Source of the DNA: Ipomoea triloba
Lineage: Eukaryota > Streptophyta > Magnoliopsida > Solanales > Convolvulaceae
DNA: 64,000 nt
Assembly (NCBI RefSeq): GCF_003576645.1
Contig: NC_044923.1
Span: 19,582,778 to 19,646,777 of the forward strand
Direction of reading: 5' to 3'
In this document: positions 41,831 through 54,824 of the stretch, one piece after another
Numbering within the stretch: the first letter of the stretch is position 1
Layout: the number at the start of each line of letters is the position of its first letter
Position numbers and translations under genes: made by a program
The notes under the pieces: model-generated
What the model was told of the DNA's origin: nothing
Seen by the model: the letters and a program-made list of their open reading frames with translations, nothing else
The model's database searches: none

Positions 41831-43586
41831 TGTAACACCCCAATTTTTACATCTTAAATTTATTACAAAATCACTAATAATATATTGCGGAAGCTTATAC
41901 ATCTAACCAAAAGAAAATAGGTGTTACCGTCACGCTTAGGTATCTTTCCTATACCCAAACGCTAAGGCTAAACTTACAACATCAAATAACCATCCAAAGT
42001 CTAACTTACTACATATGGAAATAATCAATACAACCAGGTATTTCTCAAAATGCTAAAACTTCCAGGGTGTCTATTCTAAGATAGAGTAGATCTGAACCTC
42101 AACTTCCATCCTATTCATGTTCACCTGCAAAAATCATTTTAACACAAAAACAAAGGGGTGTATATCCCAAAATTAGCATAAGCTAAGTAAGTTCCATTTC
42201 ACCCCGTAAAATATAGGCTTGGATTTTATCATTTATCTCATAATATACTTTTTCAAAAAATATATGTGGAGATATACTTTTCCAAAAATAACATATTTGT
42301 CAAGGAGGATTAAATACCAAGTGGAGAGTCCTTAAACTCTCTACATAACCACCACTAGGCATCATAAGCCAAACCAAAATCAAATTGGGGGATTCAACCC
42401 ACACCAATACTCAAATTTCATAATTCATAAACCAAATTGGGGGATTCAACCCACACCAATATCAATCAATTAATTTTTCATAATGACTACAATTCCAAAG
42501 GTAAGTTGTGAGATTTCCGGCTCACACCGGCACCAATATTATTATCCTCCAAGACCAAATATGTATATATATAATTTCCAAAATATATCATTTCTTCATA
42601 ATAAATATTTTCTTCAATAAAATATATAATTTCCCAAACCATATTTTTCTCCACAATAATTCATTCCATAATAATATATCATTCTTAATACATATATGTA
42701 TATAACACCAAAATTCCAAGCCAAGCATTTACTCAACACATGGGTTTGACCCGTAAAAATCAATTCTCGACAATTCGAGAATCATACACATATTATGCAA
42801 TGCACTTGTGATCACATGAACATTATTATGCACATAATTTGTAAAACATATAATTTTGATATCATATCATATCATATATCATCAAAATATACTTATATAT
42901 ATAGGGGCAAAATATATAATTTTAGTGAACATGAAATCTTACCCTTGAAGACCAAAACTCTCATCAACACTTAATGGGATTCTAGCCACTTAATAAGAAA
43001 CTTGAGAGGCTAGATTTTTCCTTCAAATCCTTTAAACATCAATAGCTAAATCCTTTCCTTTACTTGAAGACTTGTGAAGAGAATTTGGCTATGGATTCTT
43101 GAGCTTCAAGGAAGAAGATGAAGGCTAATACTCTTTCTCTCCTCTCTTTTTTTTCCTCTCTAAATTTCGGCCAAGTGGGAAAAAAAATAGGAGATCAAGC
43201 TTATATATTATCTCTTATAAGATAAGGATGAAAACATGTGGTATAGAAAGTAACACTTGTCACATTTTTGTGGTGGGTAAGGGAAAATATCTTTGGTTAG
43301 ACTGTTATGAGTTAAAACAGATATAGTTGCGGTAGAAAAATTAGAGAATTATAAATGGGCCAAAAAAATTGGGCTAAAATAATTAATTTGGAATTGGGCT
43401 AAAGTTAGGTTCAGAAAATTACGAAATAATCACATTTTGGCTTAGGGATTTAAGTAGTAAAATAAAAAAAATAAGTTGACCCAATGCCCATAACAAAATA
43501 GTTAGATTTATATAAAGTAATAATAATAATCCCTTTTTGAAAATATTTATTAAAATAATAATGTTAGGAAAATACGGGGTATTACA
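41831..43586 (+). mobile_element. Solo LTR (Ty3/gypsy-like), 5-bp TSD GTAAT
   Basis: Begins TGTAACACCCC and ends GGGGTATTACA, ends typical of plant Ty3/gypsy (Tekay-like) LTRs. The 5-bp duplication GTAAT lies at 41826-41830 and 43587-43591. No internal region is present, so this is a solo LTR left by LTR-LTR recombination. Its 3' part (from about 42565) recurs at 46550-47582. Confidence 0.85.
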
Positions 43587-43757
43587 GTAATAGTGTTTGA
43601 TGGAAATACCATCCCTTTGTAGAGCATGGCTGGATTTATTCGGCATTCCCCCCCCCCCCTCCCCCCCCCCTCTTAGAGAATATATTTCCGTTAGATTGCT
43701 TTTTATTTGTTTCTTTGTTATGCTTTCCATACTTGAGGTTATATTTCATATGTGCAG

Positions 43758-45374
43758 TTGATCAAGATTTGGTGGTATTGTAGTAAGTAATGGTGATGAA
43801 GCGTGCTACCAAGGGTCTACTAAAAATGTTAAGATGAAGACATTTTTGTGCTCTAAGGCTGGTCATAAGTCTAAGAAAAATAGTGTGTGAAGGCGTATTC
43901 AAAGATTGATTTAAGGACGGGGTGTGCGCATTTATTCAGTTTGATGTAGATGGTAATGGGGTGTGGACAGTAACAAAACACGAGAAAGCTCATAACCACA
44001 AGCTAAGCACTGTAGACAAGAGTCATCTACTTCGTTCGCACAGAAGTGGAAATAATCAACTTTCATACTTAAGAGACTTAAAGAAGAGTGGGGTTGCCTT
44101 GGCGGATGGGATAAGGTTTTTGAAACATCAGTCAGGAGGGTCTCCACTCGTTGGGTTCACCAATCGAGATGTTTACAATTCATTGGCATCTGATTCATTG
44201 AAGAGCTTGGATGGAACTGATTCAAATTCGTTGATTGAAATATTTAGGAGGAGGGTGTAATGAGCTGACTTCTTTTTTGACTTTGAAGTTGACTTTGAAG
44301 TTGATGGTGATGCAAGATTGACTAGTTTTTTTGGAGGGACGGGCAAATGAGACGACTATGAGTTGTTTGGAGATTTGTTAGTGCATGATACAACATATCG
44401 CACTAACAAGTACGACATGATATGTGGTCCATTTGTAGGGATGAACCACCATTGCATGAATGTTATGTTTGGTGTGGTTTTTTATGAATGAAAGGATAGA
44501 GTCATTTGTATGGTTGTTTAGAGCATTTCTTAGATCTATGGGTGGCAAATGTCCACAAACCATTATGACTGATCAATGTGCAGCCATGGCTGCTGCCATC
44601 TCTCAAGTGTTTACAACATCACGGCATCGTCTTTGCATATGGCATATCGGTGAGAACTCGAAGAAGCACATCAAGACACTTAGGAACAATAAGGATTTCA
44701 TGGATCTATTTAATTGTTTGTTGAAGTACACAGACACCGAAGCTGAGTTTGAGTTGTATTGGTCAAGGTATGTTGTATTTACTCATTCACTTTGAGTTTG
44801 AATTTTCATTACTATTTTGTAAAATAATGACTTATTTGTGAATATACAATATAGATGTGAATATAGAGTACTAAATGTGTGAATGTAGAACAGATAGTAT
44901 ATAATTACACAAGTATCACTGAAATGTGTGAATGTGACTTAAACTGTGAATATAGAGTATTGTGAATATACAGATGTGAATACTGAAATGTGTGAATGTT
45001 TTTGAAACTGTGAATGTCTTTGTGAATGTAGAGTTATGAATGTGTGAATTTTATCAGACTTGTTCAGAGATCTTAAAAACTATGAATGTAGAGGAGTGTA
45101 TTTGTGAACATAGAGTTATCAGATTGTGAATATAGTTTTCTAAAATTGTGAATATTTTTCCTTTTGTGATCTTATGATTTTCAGGAATGGTGATTGATTA
45201 TAAGTGTCATAAAGAATCCGTGGTTAGAAAAACTTGTACGATTGTAGGGAAAAATGGTGCCGGCATTTAACAAGGATTACTTTTCTGGTGGCATTTTATC
45301 CTCACAAAGGAAGTGAGACCACAAAACCATCAATTTCTAGGAAGCTAACAAAGACAGGGGCTTTGTGATTTCTA
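43758..45374 (+). pseudogene. FAR1/FRS-type MULE transposase pseudogene, copy 1 (truncated)
   Basis: FAR1 DNA-binding remnant at 43920-44060 (FIQFDVDGNGVWTVTKHEKAHNHKLS), then GFTNRDVYN near 44150. The MULE transposase core follows: HDTTYRTNKYDM near 44385 and PFVGMNHH, a frameshift near 44475, then MTDQCAAMAAAISQVF (second catalytic Asp) and RLCIWHIGENSKKH. A GT intron start lies near 44769 and the next exon begins after ttttcag near 45184 (VIDYKCHK with shifts) before the gap at 45375. Stops near 44258, 44348 and 44489. All lesions up to 44768 are shared with copy 2. The last 600 bp have extra small indels relative to copy 2, mostly in simple runs, suggesting poor base quality by the gap. 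Confidence 0.85.
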
Positions 45375-45399
45375 NNNNNNNNNNNNNNNNNNNNNNNNN
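45375..45399. other. Assembly gap, 25 N
   Basis: Fixed-size placeholder that cuts FRS copy 1 and precedes the Sirevirus fragment. Confidence 0.97.
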
Positions 45400-46549
45400 T
45401 TTGTCCCAAAACTCCTGCTTATCCAAGTTGTAGTCCGATAGGTGCTTGACTGCCTCCTCCGACATAGCAAAGTCGAATGCTGCTCGTAAATCACCCACAG
45501 AGATTGTTATGTCTATCTCGTTGAAGCGGCTTTCAATCTTGCCCTTCGTGACCTTGGCATGAGCGAACCATTCTGTGTAGTCGAGGTCATGAACGGTTCG
45601 ATAGTCATGCGTCATGTACCGCATTAGTCCTGCCTTCTCAAATTTCTTCAAGACTCTCTCCGCCATTGTTGGATTTGACGAGTGGGTGATGAAGCCATCT
45701 TTGTCAAGGATGCTTCCCGCCTTGACTTGTTTAATCTGAGAGCGTATGTGGTCTAGCTCTCTCTGGTATGCACTGGAGGATGAAGATGAAGATGAAGAAG
45801 ATGATGATTCAGACGCCATTGAAGAAAGTTTGTGTGTTTTGGAGGGAATGTGTACAGCGTCTAAGGATTTGGGGATTTTGGGTATATGGTTTTGAGTTTG
45901 AATCCGGGTAAAGAAGAAGGATTTTGCTTTTATATTAGGCGGATTCGGGTTGGATATATGGGTAGGGTTGAGAGTTTGACCCGTGGAAGGATCCCGGTTG
46001 ATTTAAAAGATGTGAGAAGTCAGAAATACCCCTGATAACGGTCAGCTTATAAGGTATTTTGGTAAGGGTATTTCGGTAAAGTATAGAACGGTTTAAGCTT
46101 TGAGACAGTGGAGTATTGATATTTTAAAATAAGCATGCTCCCACTAATCAAGATAATGCCCTTAAGTGCGAAAAACCGTCAGTAACCGATGACCACGTGG
46201 CTAGCATTTATGTCCAAAGATAGCCGTTCCACCTCATATATCCGTTGAGCTTATCAAATTCACCTTTCGAAGGTGAATGATCTTCCTCATGAGTTTAAGG
46301 ATCTTCCCCCTGAGTGATTGATCCCTAAACCTCCTTATTCTTCCGTCTTGATCTGGTTAAGGATCTTCCCCCTGAGTGATTGATCCCTAACCCTCCTTAT
46401 TCCTCCATCTTGATCTGGTTAGGGATCTTCCCTTTGATCCCTAACCCTCCTTATTCCTCCTTTCAGAGATATCAGTTTGTTATCTTTCGAAGTGACCTCT
46501 CGAACTACCCTTCTTCGAGACATAATGTATGTAGACAAACTGATCGGGT
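45400..46549 (-). mobile_element. Sirevirus fragment, env-like 5' end and spacer, reversed
   Basis: Reverse complement of element C from about 23760 to 24920. It holds the env-like ORF start (ATG at 45819, MASESSSS, coding down to the gap), its TATA box near 45930, the hairpin block repeats (46290-46470) and the TTCGAGAG spacer. It has no LTR end and no target duplication. Its right edge jumps from gatcgggtgacc to the middle of a solo LTR copy at 46550. It is either a rearrangement or a wrong contig join. Confidence 0.9.
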
Positions 46550-47582
46550 GACCATATATTTTCCAAAATATATCATTCCTCATAAACTTTCCATCATTCT
46601 TCATAATAAATATTTTCTTCAATAAAATATATAATTTCCAAACCATATTTTTCTCCACAATAATTCATTCCATAATAATATATCATTCTTAATACATATA
46701 TGTATATAACACCAAAAATTCCAAGCCAAGCATTTACTCAACACACGGGTTTGACCCGTAAAAATCAATTCTCGACAATTCGAGAATCATACACATATTA
46801 TGCAATGCACTTGTGATCACATGAACATTATTATGCACATAATTTGTAAAACATATAATTTTTGATATCATATCATATCATATATCATCAAAATATACTT
46901 ATATATATTGGGGCAAAAATATAATTTTAGTGAACATGAAATCTTACCCTTGAAGACCAAAACTCTCATCAACACTTAATGGATTTCTAGCCACTTGATA
47001 AGAAACTTGAGAGGCTAGATTTTCCTTCAAATCCTTTAAACACCAATAGCTAAATCCTCTCCTTTACTTGAAGACTTGTGAAGAGAATTTGGCTATGGAT
47101 TCTTGAGCTTCAAGGAAGAAGATGAAGACTAATACTCTTTCCTCTCTCTTTTTTTTCCTCTCTAAATTTCGGCCAAGTGGGAAAAAAAATGGAGATCAAG
47201 CTTATATATTATCTCTTATAAGATAAGGATGAAAACATGTGTATAGAAAGTGACACTTGTCACATTTTTGTGGTGGGTAAGGGAAAATATCTTTGGTTAG
47301 ACTGTTATGGTTAAAACAGATATAGTTACGGTAGAAAAATTAGAGAATTATAAATGGGCCAAAAAAAATTGGCTAAAATAATTAATTTGGAATTGGGCTA
47401 AAGTTAGGTTCAGAAAATTACGAAATAATCACATTTTGGCTTAGGGATTTAAGTAGTAAAATAAAAAAAATAAGTTGACCCAATGCCCATAACAAAAGTT
47501 AGATTTATATAAAGTAATAATAATAATCCTTTTTGAAAATATTTATTAAAATAATAATGTTAGGAAAATACGGGGTATTACA
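46550..47582 (+). repeat. Second copy of the 3' part of the solo LTR
   Basis: Matches about 42565-43586 with small indels. It starts abruptly inside the LTR and continues straight into FRS copy 2, just as copy 1 does. It belongs to the larger duplicated block rather than to a separate insertion. Confidence 0.88.
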
Positions 47583-47753
47583 GTAATAGTGTTTGATGGA
47601 AATACCATCCCTTTGTAGAGCATGGCTGGATTTATTCGGCATTCCCCCCCCCCCCTCCCCCCCCCCTCTTAGAGAATATATTTCCGTTAGATTGCTTTTT
47701 ATTTGTTTCTTTGTTATGCTTTCCATACTTGAGGTTATATTTCATATGTGCAG

Positions 47754-50361
47754 TTGATCAAGATTTGGTGGTATTGTAGTAAGTAATGGTGATGAAGCGT
47801 GCTACCAAGGGTCTACTAAAAATGTTAAGATGAAGACATTTTTGTGCTCTAAGGCTGGTCATAAGTCTAAGAAAAATAGTGTGTGAAGGCGTATTCAAAG
47901 ATTGATTTAAGGACGGGGTGTGCGCATTTATTCAGTTTGATGTAGATGGTAATGGGGTGTGGACAGTAACAAAACACGAGAAAGCTCATAACCACAAGCT
48001 AAGCACTGTAGACAAGAGTCATCTACTTCGTTCGCACAGAAGTGGAAATAATCAACTTTCATACTTAAGAGACTTAAAGAAGAGTGGGGTTGCCTTGGCG
48101 GATGGGATAAGGTTTTTGAAACATCAGTCAGGAGGGTCTCCACTCGTTGGGTTCACCAATCGAGATGTTTACAATTCATTGGCATCTGATTCATTGAAGA
48201 GCTTGGATGGAACTGATTCAAATTCGTTGATTGAAATATTTAGGAGGAGGGTGTAATGAGCTGACTTCTTTTTTGACTTTGAAGTTGACTTTGAAGTTGA
48301 TGGTGATGCAAGATTGACTAGTTTTTTTGGAGGGACGGGCAAATGAGACGACTATGAGTTGTTTGGAGATTTGTTAGTGCATGATACAACATATCGCACT
48401 AACAAGTACGACATGATATGTGGTCCATTTGTAGGGATGAACCACCATTGCATGAATGTTATGTTTGGTGTGGTTTTTTATGAATGAAAGGATAGAGTCA
48501 TTTGTATGGTTGTTTAGAGCATTTCTTAGATCTATGGGTGGCAAATGTCCACAAACCATTATGACTGATCAATGTGCAGCCATGGCTGCTGCCATCTCTC
48601 AAGTGTTTACAACATCACAACATCGTCTTTGCTTATGGCATATCGGTGAGAACTCGAAGAAGCACATCAAGACACTAAGGAACAATAAGGATTTCATGGA
48701 TCTATTTAATTGTTTGTTGAAGTACACAGACACCGAAGCTGAGTTTGAGTTGTATTGGTCAAGGTATGTTATTGTATTTTACTCATTCACTTTGAGTTTG
48801 AATTTTCATTACTATTTTTGTAAAATAATGACTTATTTATTTGTGAATATACAATATAGAAGATGTGAATATAGAGTACTAAATGTGTGAATGTAGAACA
48901 GATAGTAATATAATTACAGAACAAGTATCACTGAAATGTGTGAATGTGGACTTTTCAAACTGTGAATATAGAGTATTGTAGCTGTGAATATAGAGAAATG
49001 AATGTGTGAATGTAGAACAGATAGTAATATAATTACTGAACAAGTATTACTGAAATGTGTGAATGTAGACTTTTGAAACTGTGAATGTATAGTATACGGT
49101 TTGTGAATGTAGAGTTATGAATGTGTGAATTTTTATCAGACTTTTACAAGTTTGAGTTCAGAGATCTTAAAAACTATGAATGTAGAGGAGTGTATTTGTG
49201 AACATAGAGTTATCAGATTGTGAATATAGTTTCTAAAATTGTGAATATTTTTTCCTTTTGTGATCTTATGATTTTCAGGATGGTGATTGATTATAAGTGT
49301 CATAAGAATCCGTGGTTAGAAAAACTGTACGATTGTAGGGAAAAATGGTGCCCGGCATTTAACAAGGATTACTTTTCTGGTGGCATTTTATCCTCACAAA
49401 GGAGTGAGACCACAAACTATTCAATTTCTAGGAAGCTAACAAAGACAGTAGGGCTTTGTGATTTCTATTCATCGTTTGTGAGCGTTGTTTCTGAATGGAG
49501 AAGTAAGGAAAATGGTGAGGATTTTCGGTGTGCTCAAGGCATGCCCAATATGATGATGGATGATGTGAAACTTCTTTCACATGCTAGAGAGGTATATACC
49601 ATTGAAATATATTATTTGTTTGAGGAACAATTCTTGAAAGGTGCTGCTTGTCATCAAGATAGTGTTTTGGATGATGGCTGTCATTTGAAGTATCATGTTT
49701 GGCGTCCTGATAAAGATATTATAAGGCATGAAGTTAGTTTTAAGCCTACCAATTTGGATATTTCTTGCAGTTGTAAGTTGTTTTCTGAATTAGGAATTTT
49801 GTGCTGCCATTGTATACGCATTATGAATGTACATTGCATTTATTCTATTCCCGATAAATACATTTTGAAAAGGTGGACAAAGAAAGTTGCTGAAGGCAAG
49901 GCTGTTGATATGGGTTCTTTGTCTTCTAATGTTGGTGTTGCTCCTTCAATTTGGGTTGTTGAGATGACCAGGAAGTTTCAAAGACTAATTGTTTCTTGTC
50001 AAGACAACAGTGCAGCTAGACAGCGTTGTGAAGAAGCTTTTGAAAGTGCAAAGAAAAGTGTTGAAACCGATGTTGGTTATGTACATATTGAAGAGTCTGA
50101 TGTCCCATCTTCAAGTGGTATTGTACAAGATCCATCAAGCCGGAGAGTGAAAGGTGAGCGTAATAAGAGGCGAAGTAGTATTATTGAAAAGAAGTCTGCT
50201 GTAGCTAGGGGCGAAAGAGTTTTACAAACAAGGTTGCTTCAACTACAAAGGGTGTTGTTCAATCTATTTTGTCGGGAAGTTTATCTGAGATTGCTGGGGA
50301 TGGATATCTTGTACATCCAAGTTCTGGGAGTTCTGAATTAGTTCATGTTAATAGGAGATGA
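47754..50361 (+). pseudogene. FAR1/FRS-type MULE transposase pseudogene, copy 2 (longer)
   Basis: Same exons and same stops and frameshifts as copy 1 at an offset of 3996 bp. It goes on past the intron 48764-49278 (gtatgtt...ttttcag, phase kept: tca ag/g atg). The last exon, open to 50341, encodes CREKWCPAFNKDYFSGGILSS, LTKTVGLCDFY, and a SWIM zinc finger CSCKLFSELGILCCHCIRI near 49770-49830. Near 50240 the better frame shifts by one and ends at TGA 50359-50361. FAR1 domain, MULE DDE core and SWIM finger in this order define the FRS / Hop-Jittery type transposase family. Earlier exons are broken, so no full protein is made, although the last exon alone looks well preserved. Confidence 0.88.
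48764..49278 (+). repeat. Intron composed of degenerate TGTGAATGTAGAG repeats
   Basis: Almost the whole 515-bp intron is made of 10-25 bp units like tgtgaatgtagag and gtgaatatagagta. Copy 1 has a shorter version (about 415 bp). Confidence 0.85.
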
Positions 50362-51110
50362 AAATATATTTTGTATTTGTGAACATGGCGTTATGAAACG
50401 GTGAATGTTTAGTAGAGTTCTAAATTGGGGAATTATGACTGTGGAGTTTTGATATTGTGAATGTGCAGTTTTGAAATTGTGAATGTGGAGTGTTGAAATT
50501 GTGAATTTGGAGTTATTAAGTTGTGAATGTTTAATTTTAAAACTGAAATGTAGAACAGATAGTAATATAATTACTGAAATGTGTGAATGTGTAGTTTTCA
50601 ATCTGTGAATATAGTGTATAGAATATGTGAATATAGAGAAATGAATGTGTGAATGTAGAACAGATAGTAATATAATTACTGAACAAGTATCACTGAAATG
50701 TGTGAATATGGATTTTTCAAACTGTGAATATAGAGTATTGAAGCTGTGAATATAGAGACATGAATGTGTGAATGTAAAACAGATAGTAATATAATTACTG
50801 AAATGTATGAATGTGGACTTTTCAGACTGTGAATATAGAGTATTGAAGCTGTGAATATAAAGACATGAATGTGTGAATGTAGAACAGATAGTAATATAAT
50901 TACTGAAATTGTGAATTTGGAGTTATTAATTGGTGAATGTTTAGTTGTAAAACTGTTAATGTGGAACATAATCCCTATTTAAAAATTGTGAATATATAGT
51001 ATACGAGGTGTGAATGTTTAACAAAGTTAAGATTATTATGGTCAATGGTCAATTTGTAGTTAGAGAAGTGTGAATGTGGAGTTTTGAAATTATGAATATA
51101 TAGCTATGGG
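50362..51110 (+). repeat. Degenerate TGTGAATGTGGAG repeat tract
   Basis: Continuous low-order repeats of tgtgaatgtggagttttgaa type with nested copies of about 130 bp (for example agaacagatagtaatataattactgaa recurring in parts at about 50550, 50660, 50785 and 50880). No gene. Confidence 0.85.
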
Positions 51111-54100
51111 GGTGTGTGATGGGTGTCGAAACCAACAAATAATAAATACTTACTCTTAAGAATTGTAATAGTGACGAGTAAGGTCGTACCCACAAAGATT
51201 GGTTAGACTTATCTTTAGCAATAGATTTAATAAATAATGAAATGAGAATCGCAACTTAAATAGCAACAATAAAATGGAAAACGAAAAATAATATCAAATA
51301 GCAAATAATTATCAAGTAAATGTCAATGACAACTAGTATCCAACCCAAGGCATAATATCAGTTTAATTCTAACAAGACAGATATTGATTTGCAAGCCAAA
51401 CTAACTTTACTCTTTACTAAATTGGTTATGGTTATTAACAAGCTCTAACAACCTGTCTTTCCTTACTTCGTCGGTAATCAAAACAAGCTCTTTAATTACT
51501 TCCCTAGCTAATAAACAACTCTAAACAAGCTCTTAGGATTTAATTTATTAACAACATTAATCGAATTAGAAAGACTACCAATCCTAGCCAACAAACTCAT
51601 AAGCTCGGTTCATTTAAGCTAGACTATATATCTTCATAACACAAACTAAAAATCAATTATAATCAAATTGTGCTATTTGCTACAAACATCAGAACACTTA
51701 AACAATTACGGATTCAAGGTTCTAACTAGCAATTTAATAACTTGACAATTGAACAATGGGTCCTTTTGCAACAATTAATCAAGCAATAATTCATATATAT
51801 GAATATAACAGAAGATATATAGATAATAAAGTGCAAAGAATAATTTAGGCTAAATAAAGCTTACTGGTCTTGTAGAATCAAACTTCAATAATAATCCTCG
51901 AATTGGAAAAATAAGAACTCAGCAGGACATCGTAGGGATACTTACAATATAAATAAGATTCTGTACAAAACTTGACGATTTTTACTACTGAATTTCACAC
52001 CTATTTATACTAATTTCAGTACAATTTCGGCCGTTCATAGGAGTAGATTGCGGTTGAAATGGTTGGTTGGCAGCAGTCGGAAACGCTCGCCGCACATCGT
52101 CCGCATTGTCCGCATCGTCGCAGGAGTCCGTGGAATCGTCGCCGCAAAAATCGTTGAAGCAGTCGTCGTTCTTATTCATGAGCTTACAAAAAAAGGGAAT
52201 AGAAAGATCAATCGTTATACGCTGCACCACGGTGCACATAGCAATGTGCACCACGTACGTAAAACGACGTCGTTTTGGTGTTAGTGGACGCGGACGCGAA
52301 TAACTTCACGGAATTCATTATCTATAATACACATAATCATTATCTAGAATACACAGAACGTAAGCCTAGAATACACAGAATGTTTGCCCATAATACACAG
52401 AATATTGACACACAATACACATAACTCATTTTCCTAACATTCGAATGCACAAACACATCACAACATGTGTTAATAACATGAATACACAAAATATTGACAC
52501 AAAATACACAGAACTCATCATCCTAAACATTTTAATGCACAAACACATCACAACATGTGTTACTAACATGAATACACATAACAGTTGCCTAGAATACACA
52601 GAATGGTTGCCTAGAATACACAGAATGATTGCCTGGAATACACAGAATATTAACATAAATACAGAGACCGGCCGAAACGGGAAACGTGATTTCTAAAAAA
52701 ACGGAAGATNGAGTTTTGAAATTATGAATATATAGCTATGGGGGTGTGTGATGGGTGTCGAAACCAACAAATAATAAATACTTACTCTTAAGAATTGTAA
52801 TAGTGACGAGTAAGGTCGTACCCACAAAGATTGGTTAGACTTATCTTTAGCAATAGATTTAATAAATAATGAAATGAGAATCGCAACTTAAATAGCAACA
52901 ATAAAATGGAAAACGAAAAATAATATCAAATAGCAAATAATTATCAAGTAAATGTCAATGACAACTAGTATCCAACCCAAGGCATAATATCAGTTTAATT
53001 CTAACAAGACAGATATTGATTTGCAAGCCAAACTAACTTTACTCTTTACTAAATTGGTTATGGTTATTAACAAGCTCTAACAACCTGTCTTTCCTTACTT
53101 CGTCGGTAATCAAAACAAGCTCTTTAATTACTTCCCTAGCTAATAAACAACTCTAAACAAGCTCTTAGGATTTAATTTATTAACAACATTAATCGAATTA
53201 GAAAGACTACCAATCCTAGCCAACAAACTCATAAGCTCGGTTCATTTAAGCTAGACTATATATCTTCATAACACAAACTAAAAATCAATTATAATCAAAT
53301 TGTGCTATTTGCTACAAACATCAGAACACTTAAACAATTACGGATTCAAGGTTCTAACTAGCAATTTAATAACTTGACAATTGAACAATGGGTCCTTTTG
53401 CAACAATTAATCAAGCAATAATTCATATATATGAATATAACAGAAGATATATAGATAATAAAGTGCAAAGAATAATTTAGGCTAAATAAAGCTTACTGGT
53501 CTTGTAGAATCAAACTTCAATAATAATCCTCGAATTGGAAAAATAAGAACTCAGCAGGACATCGTAGGGATACTTACAATATAAATAAGATTCTGTACAA
53601 AACTTGACGATTTTTACTACTGAATTTCACACCTATTTATACTAATTTCAGTACAATTTCGGCCGTTCATAGGAGTAGATTGCGGTTGAAATGGTTGGTT
53701 GGCAGCAGTCGGAAACGCTCGCCGCACATCGTCCGCATTGTCCGCATCGTCGCAGGAGTCCGTGGAATCGTCGCCGCAAAAATCGTTGAAGCAGTCGTCG
53801 TTCTTATTCATGAGCTTACAAAAAAAGGGAATAGAAAGATCAATCGTTATACGCTGCACCACGGTGCACATAGCAATGTGCACCACGTACGTAAAACGAC
53901 GTCGTTTTGGTGTTAGTGGACGCGGACGCGAATAACTTCACGGAATTCATTATCTATAATACACATAATCATTATCTAGAATACACAGAACGTAAGCCTA
54001 GAATACACAGAATGTTTGCCCATAATACACAGAATATTGACACACAATACACATAACTCATTTTCCTAACATTCGAATGCACAAACACATCACAACATGT

Positions 54101-54341
54101 GTTAATAACATGAATACACAAAATATTGACACAAAATACACAGAACTCATCATCCTAAACATTTTAATGCACAAACACATCACAACATGTGTTACTAACA
54201 TGAATACACATAACAGTTGCCTAGAATACACAGAATGGTTGCCTAGAATACACAGAATGATTGCCTGGAATACACAGAATATTAACATAAATACAGAGAC
54301 CGGCCGAAACGGGAAACGTGATTTCTAAAAAAACGGAAGAT
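51079..54341 (+). repeat. 1.63-kb tandem duplication with a single N at the junction
   Basis: 51079-52709 recurs at 52711-54341 (offset 1632), apparently without differences. The N at 52710 sits at the joint. Within each copy, about 51120-52020 is AT-rich non-coding DNA of unknown repeat type (starts ggtgtcgaaaccaac). Confidence 0.95.
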
Positions 54342-54410
54342 TAGTTTACAATGCTCAAAACGACGTCGTTTAGGTACGTGGTGCACATTGCTATGTGCAC
54401 CGTGGTGCAC
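53855..54410. mobile_element. MITE with palindromic terminal inverted repeats
   Basis: Left end tgcaccacggtgcacatag and right end with its complement (ctatgtgcaccgtggtgca), about 55 bp each. Each end contains two smaller palindromes: ggtgcacat...atgtgcacc and aaaacgacgtcgtttt (in the right arm one A is missing). The interior is a roughly 24-bp repeat based on aatacacagaatgattgcct. A further left end at 52223 belongs to the duplicated contig copy. Confidence 0.65.
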
Positions 54411-54411
54411 G

Positions 54412-54824
54412 GTATAATTTGCCTAGAAAGATGTTTAATTAAATTGAAATGGATTTGGGTTGTACTGCTTCAGAATAATAAAAAAAAATACTTTGAGTTG
54501 GGCTAAACAATTAAAACAAATAATACAAATGAAAGCAATTGGCCCAAATCATCAACTAAACCAAATCTTCATTAATTTGTTCATTAAATTTAATTATTCA
54601 ACTAATTCTTATATTAGTATAAAACATAAAATAAAGTTTAAAATAAATATAATATTAAATAAATAAAACTAATTTATTATAAGAATTAATTTAAATTAAA
54701 TATAAAAATAGTGCTTATCAGTGTGAATATGTAACAAAATTAAAACTTGTACAAAAAAGGATTACAACATAGTTCTATAGGAGTACAAGGAACTATTGGA
54801 TATTCACATTTGAGTACAAGTTGT
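54412..54824. other. AT-rich non-coding DNA
   Basis: No gene seen; downstream of the Ulp1-like gene on its strand. Confidence 0.4.

Noticed and set aside
43645..43672. C run (also 47644-47668, 30397-30409, 61889-61902) as a designed G-quadruplex or regulatory site
   Set aside because: Simple homopolymers, prone to sequencing error; no supporting context.
45400..46549. An independent Sirevirus insertion
   Set aside because: No LTR ends and no target duplication; better explained by rearrangement or a contig join.
51985..52303. Short frames around 52000-52300 and 53600-53940
   Set aside because: Identical in the duplicated copies, overlapping on both strands, inside repeat DNA, without any recognisable domain.
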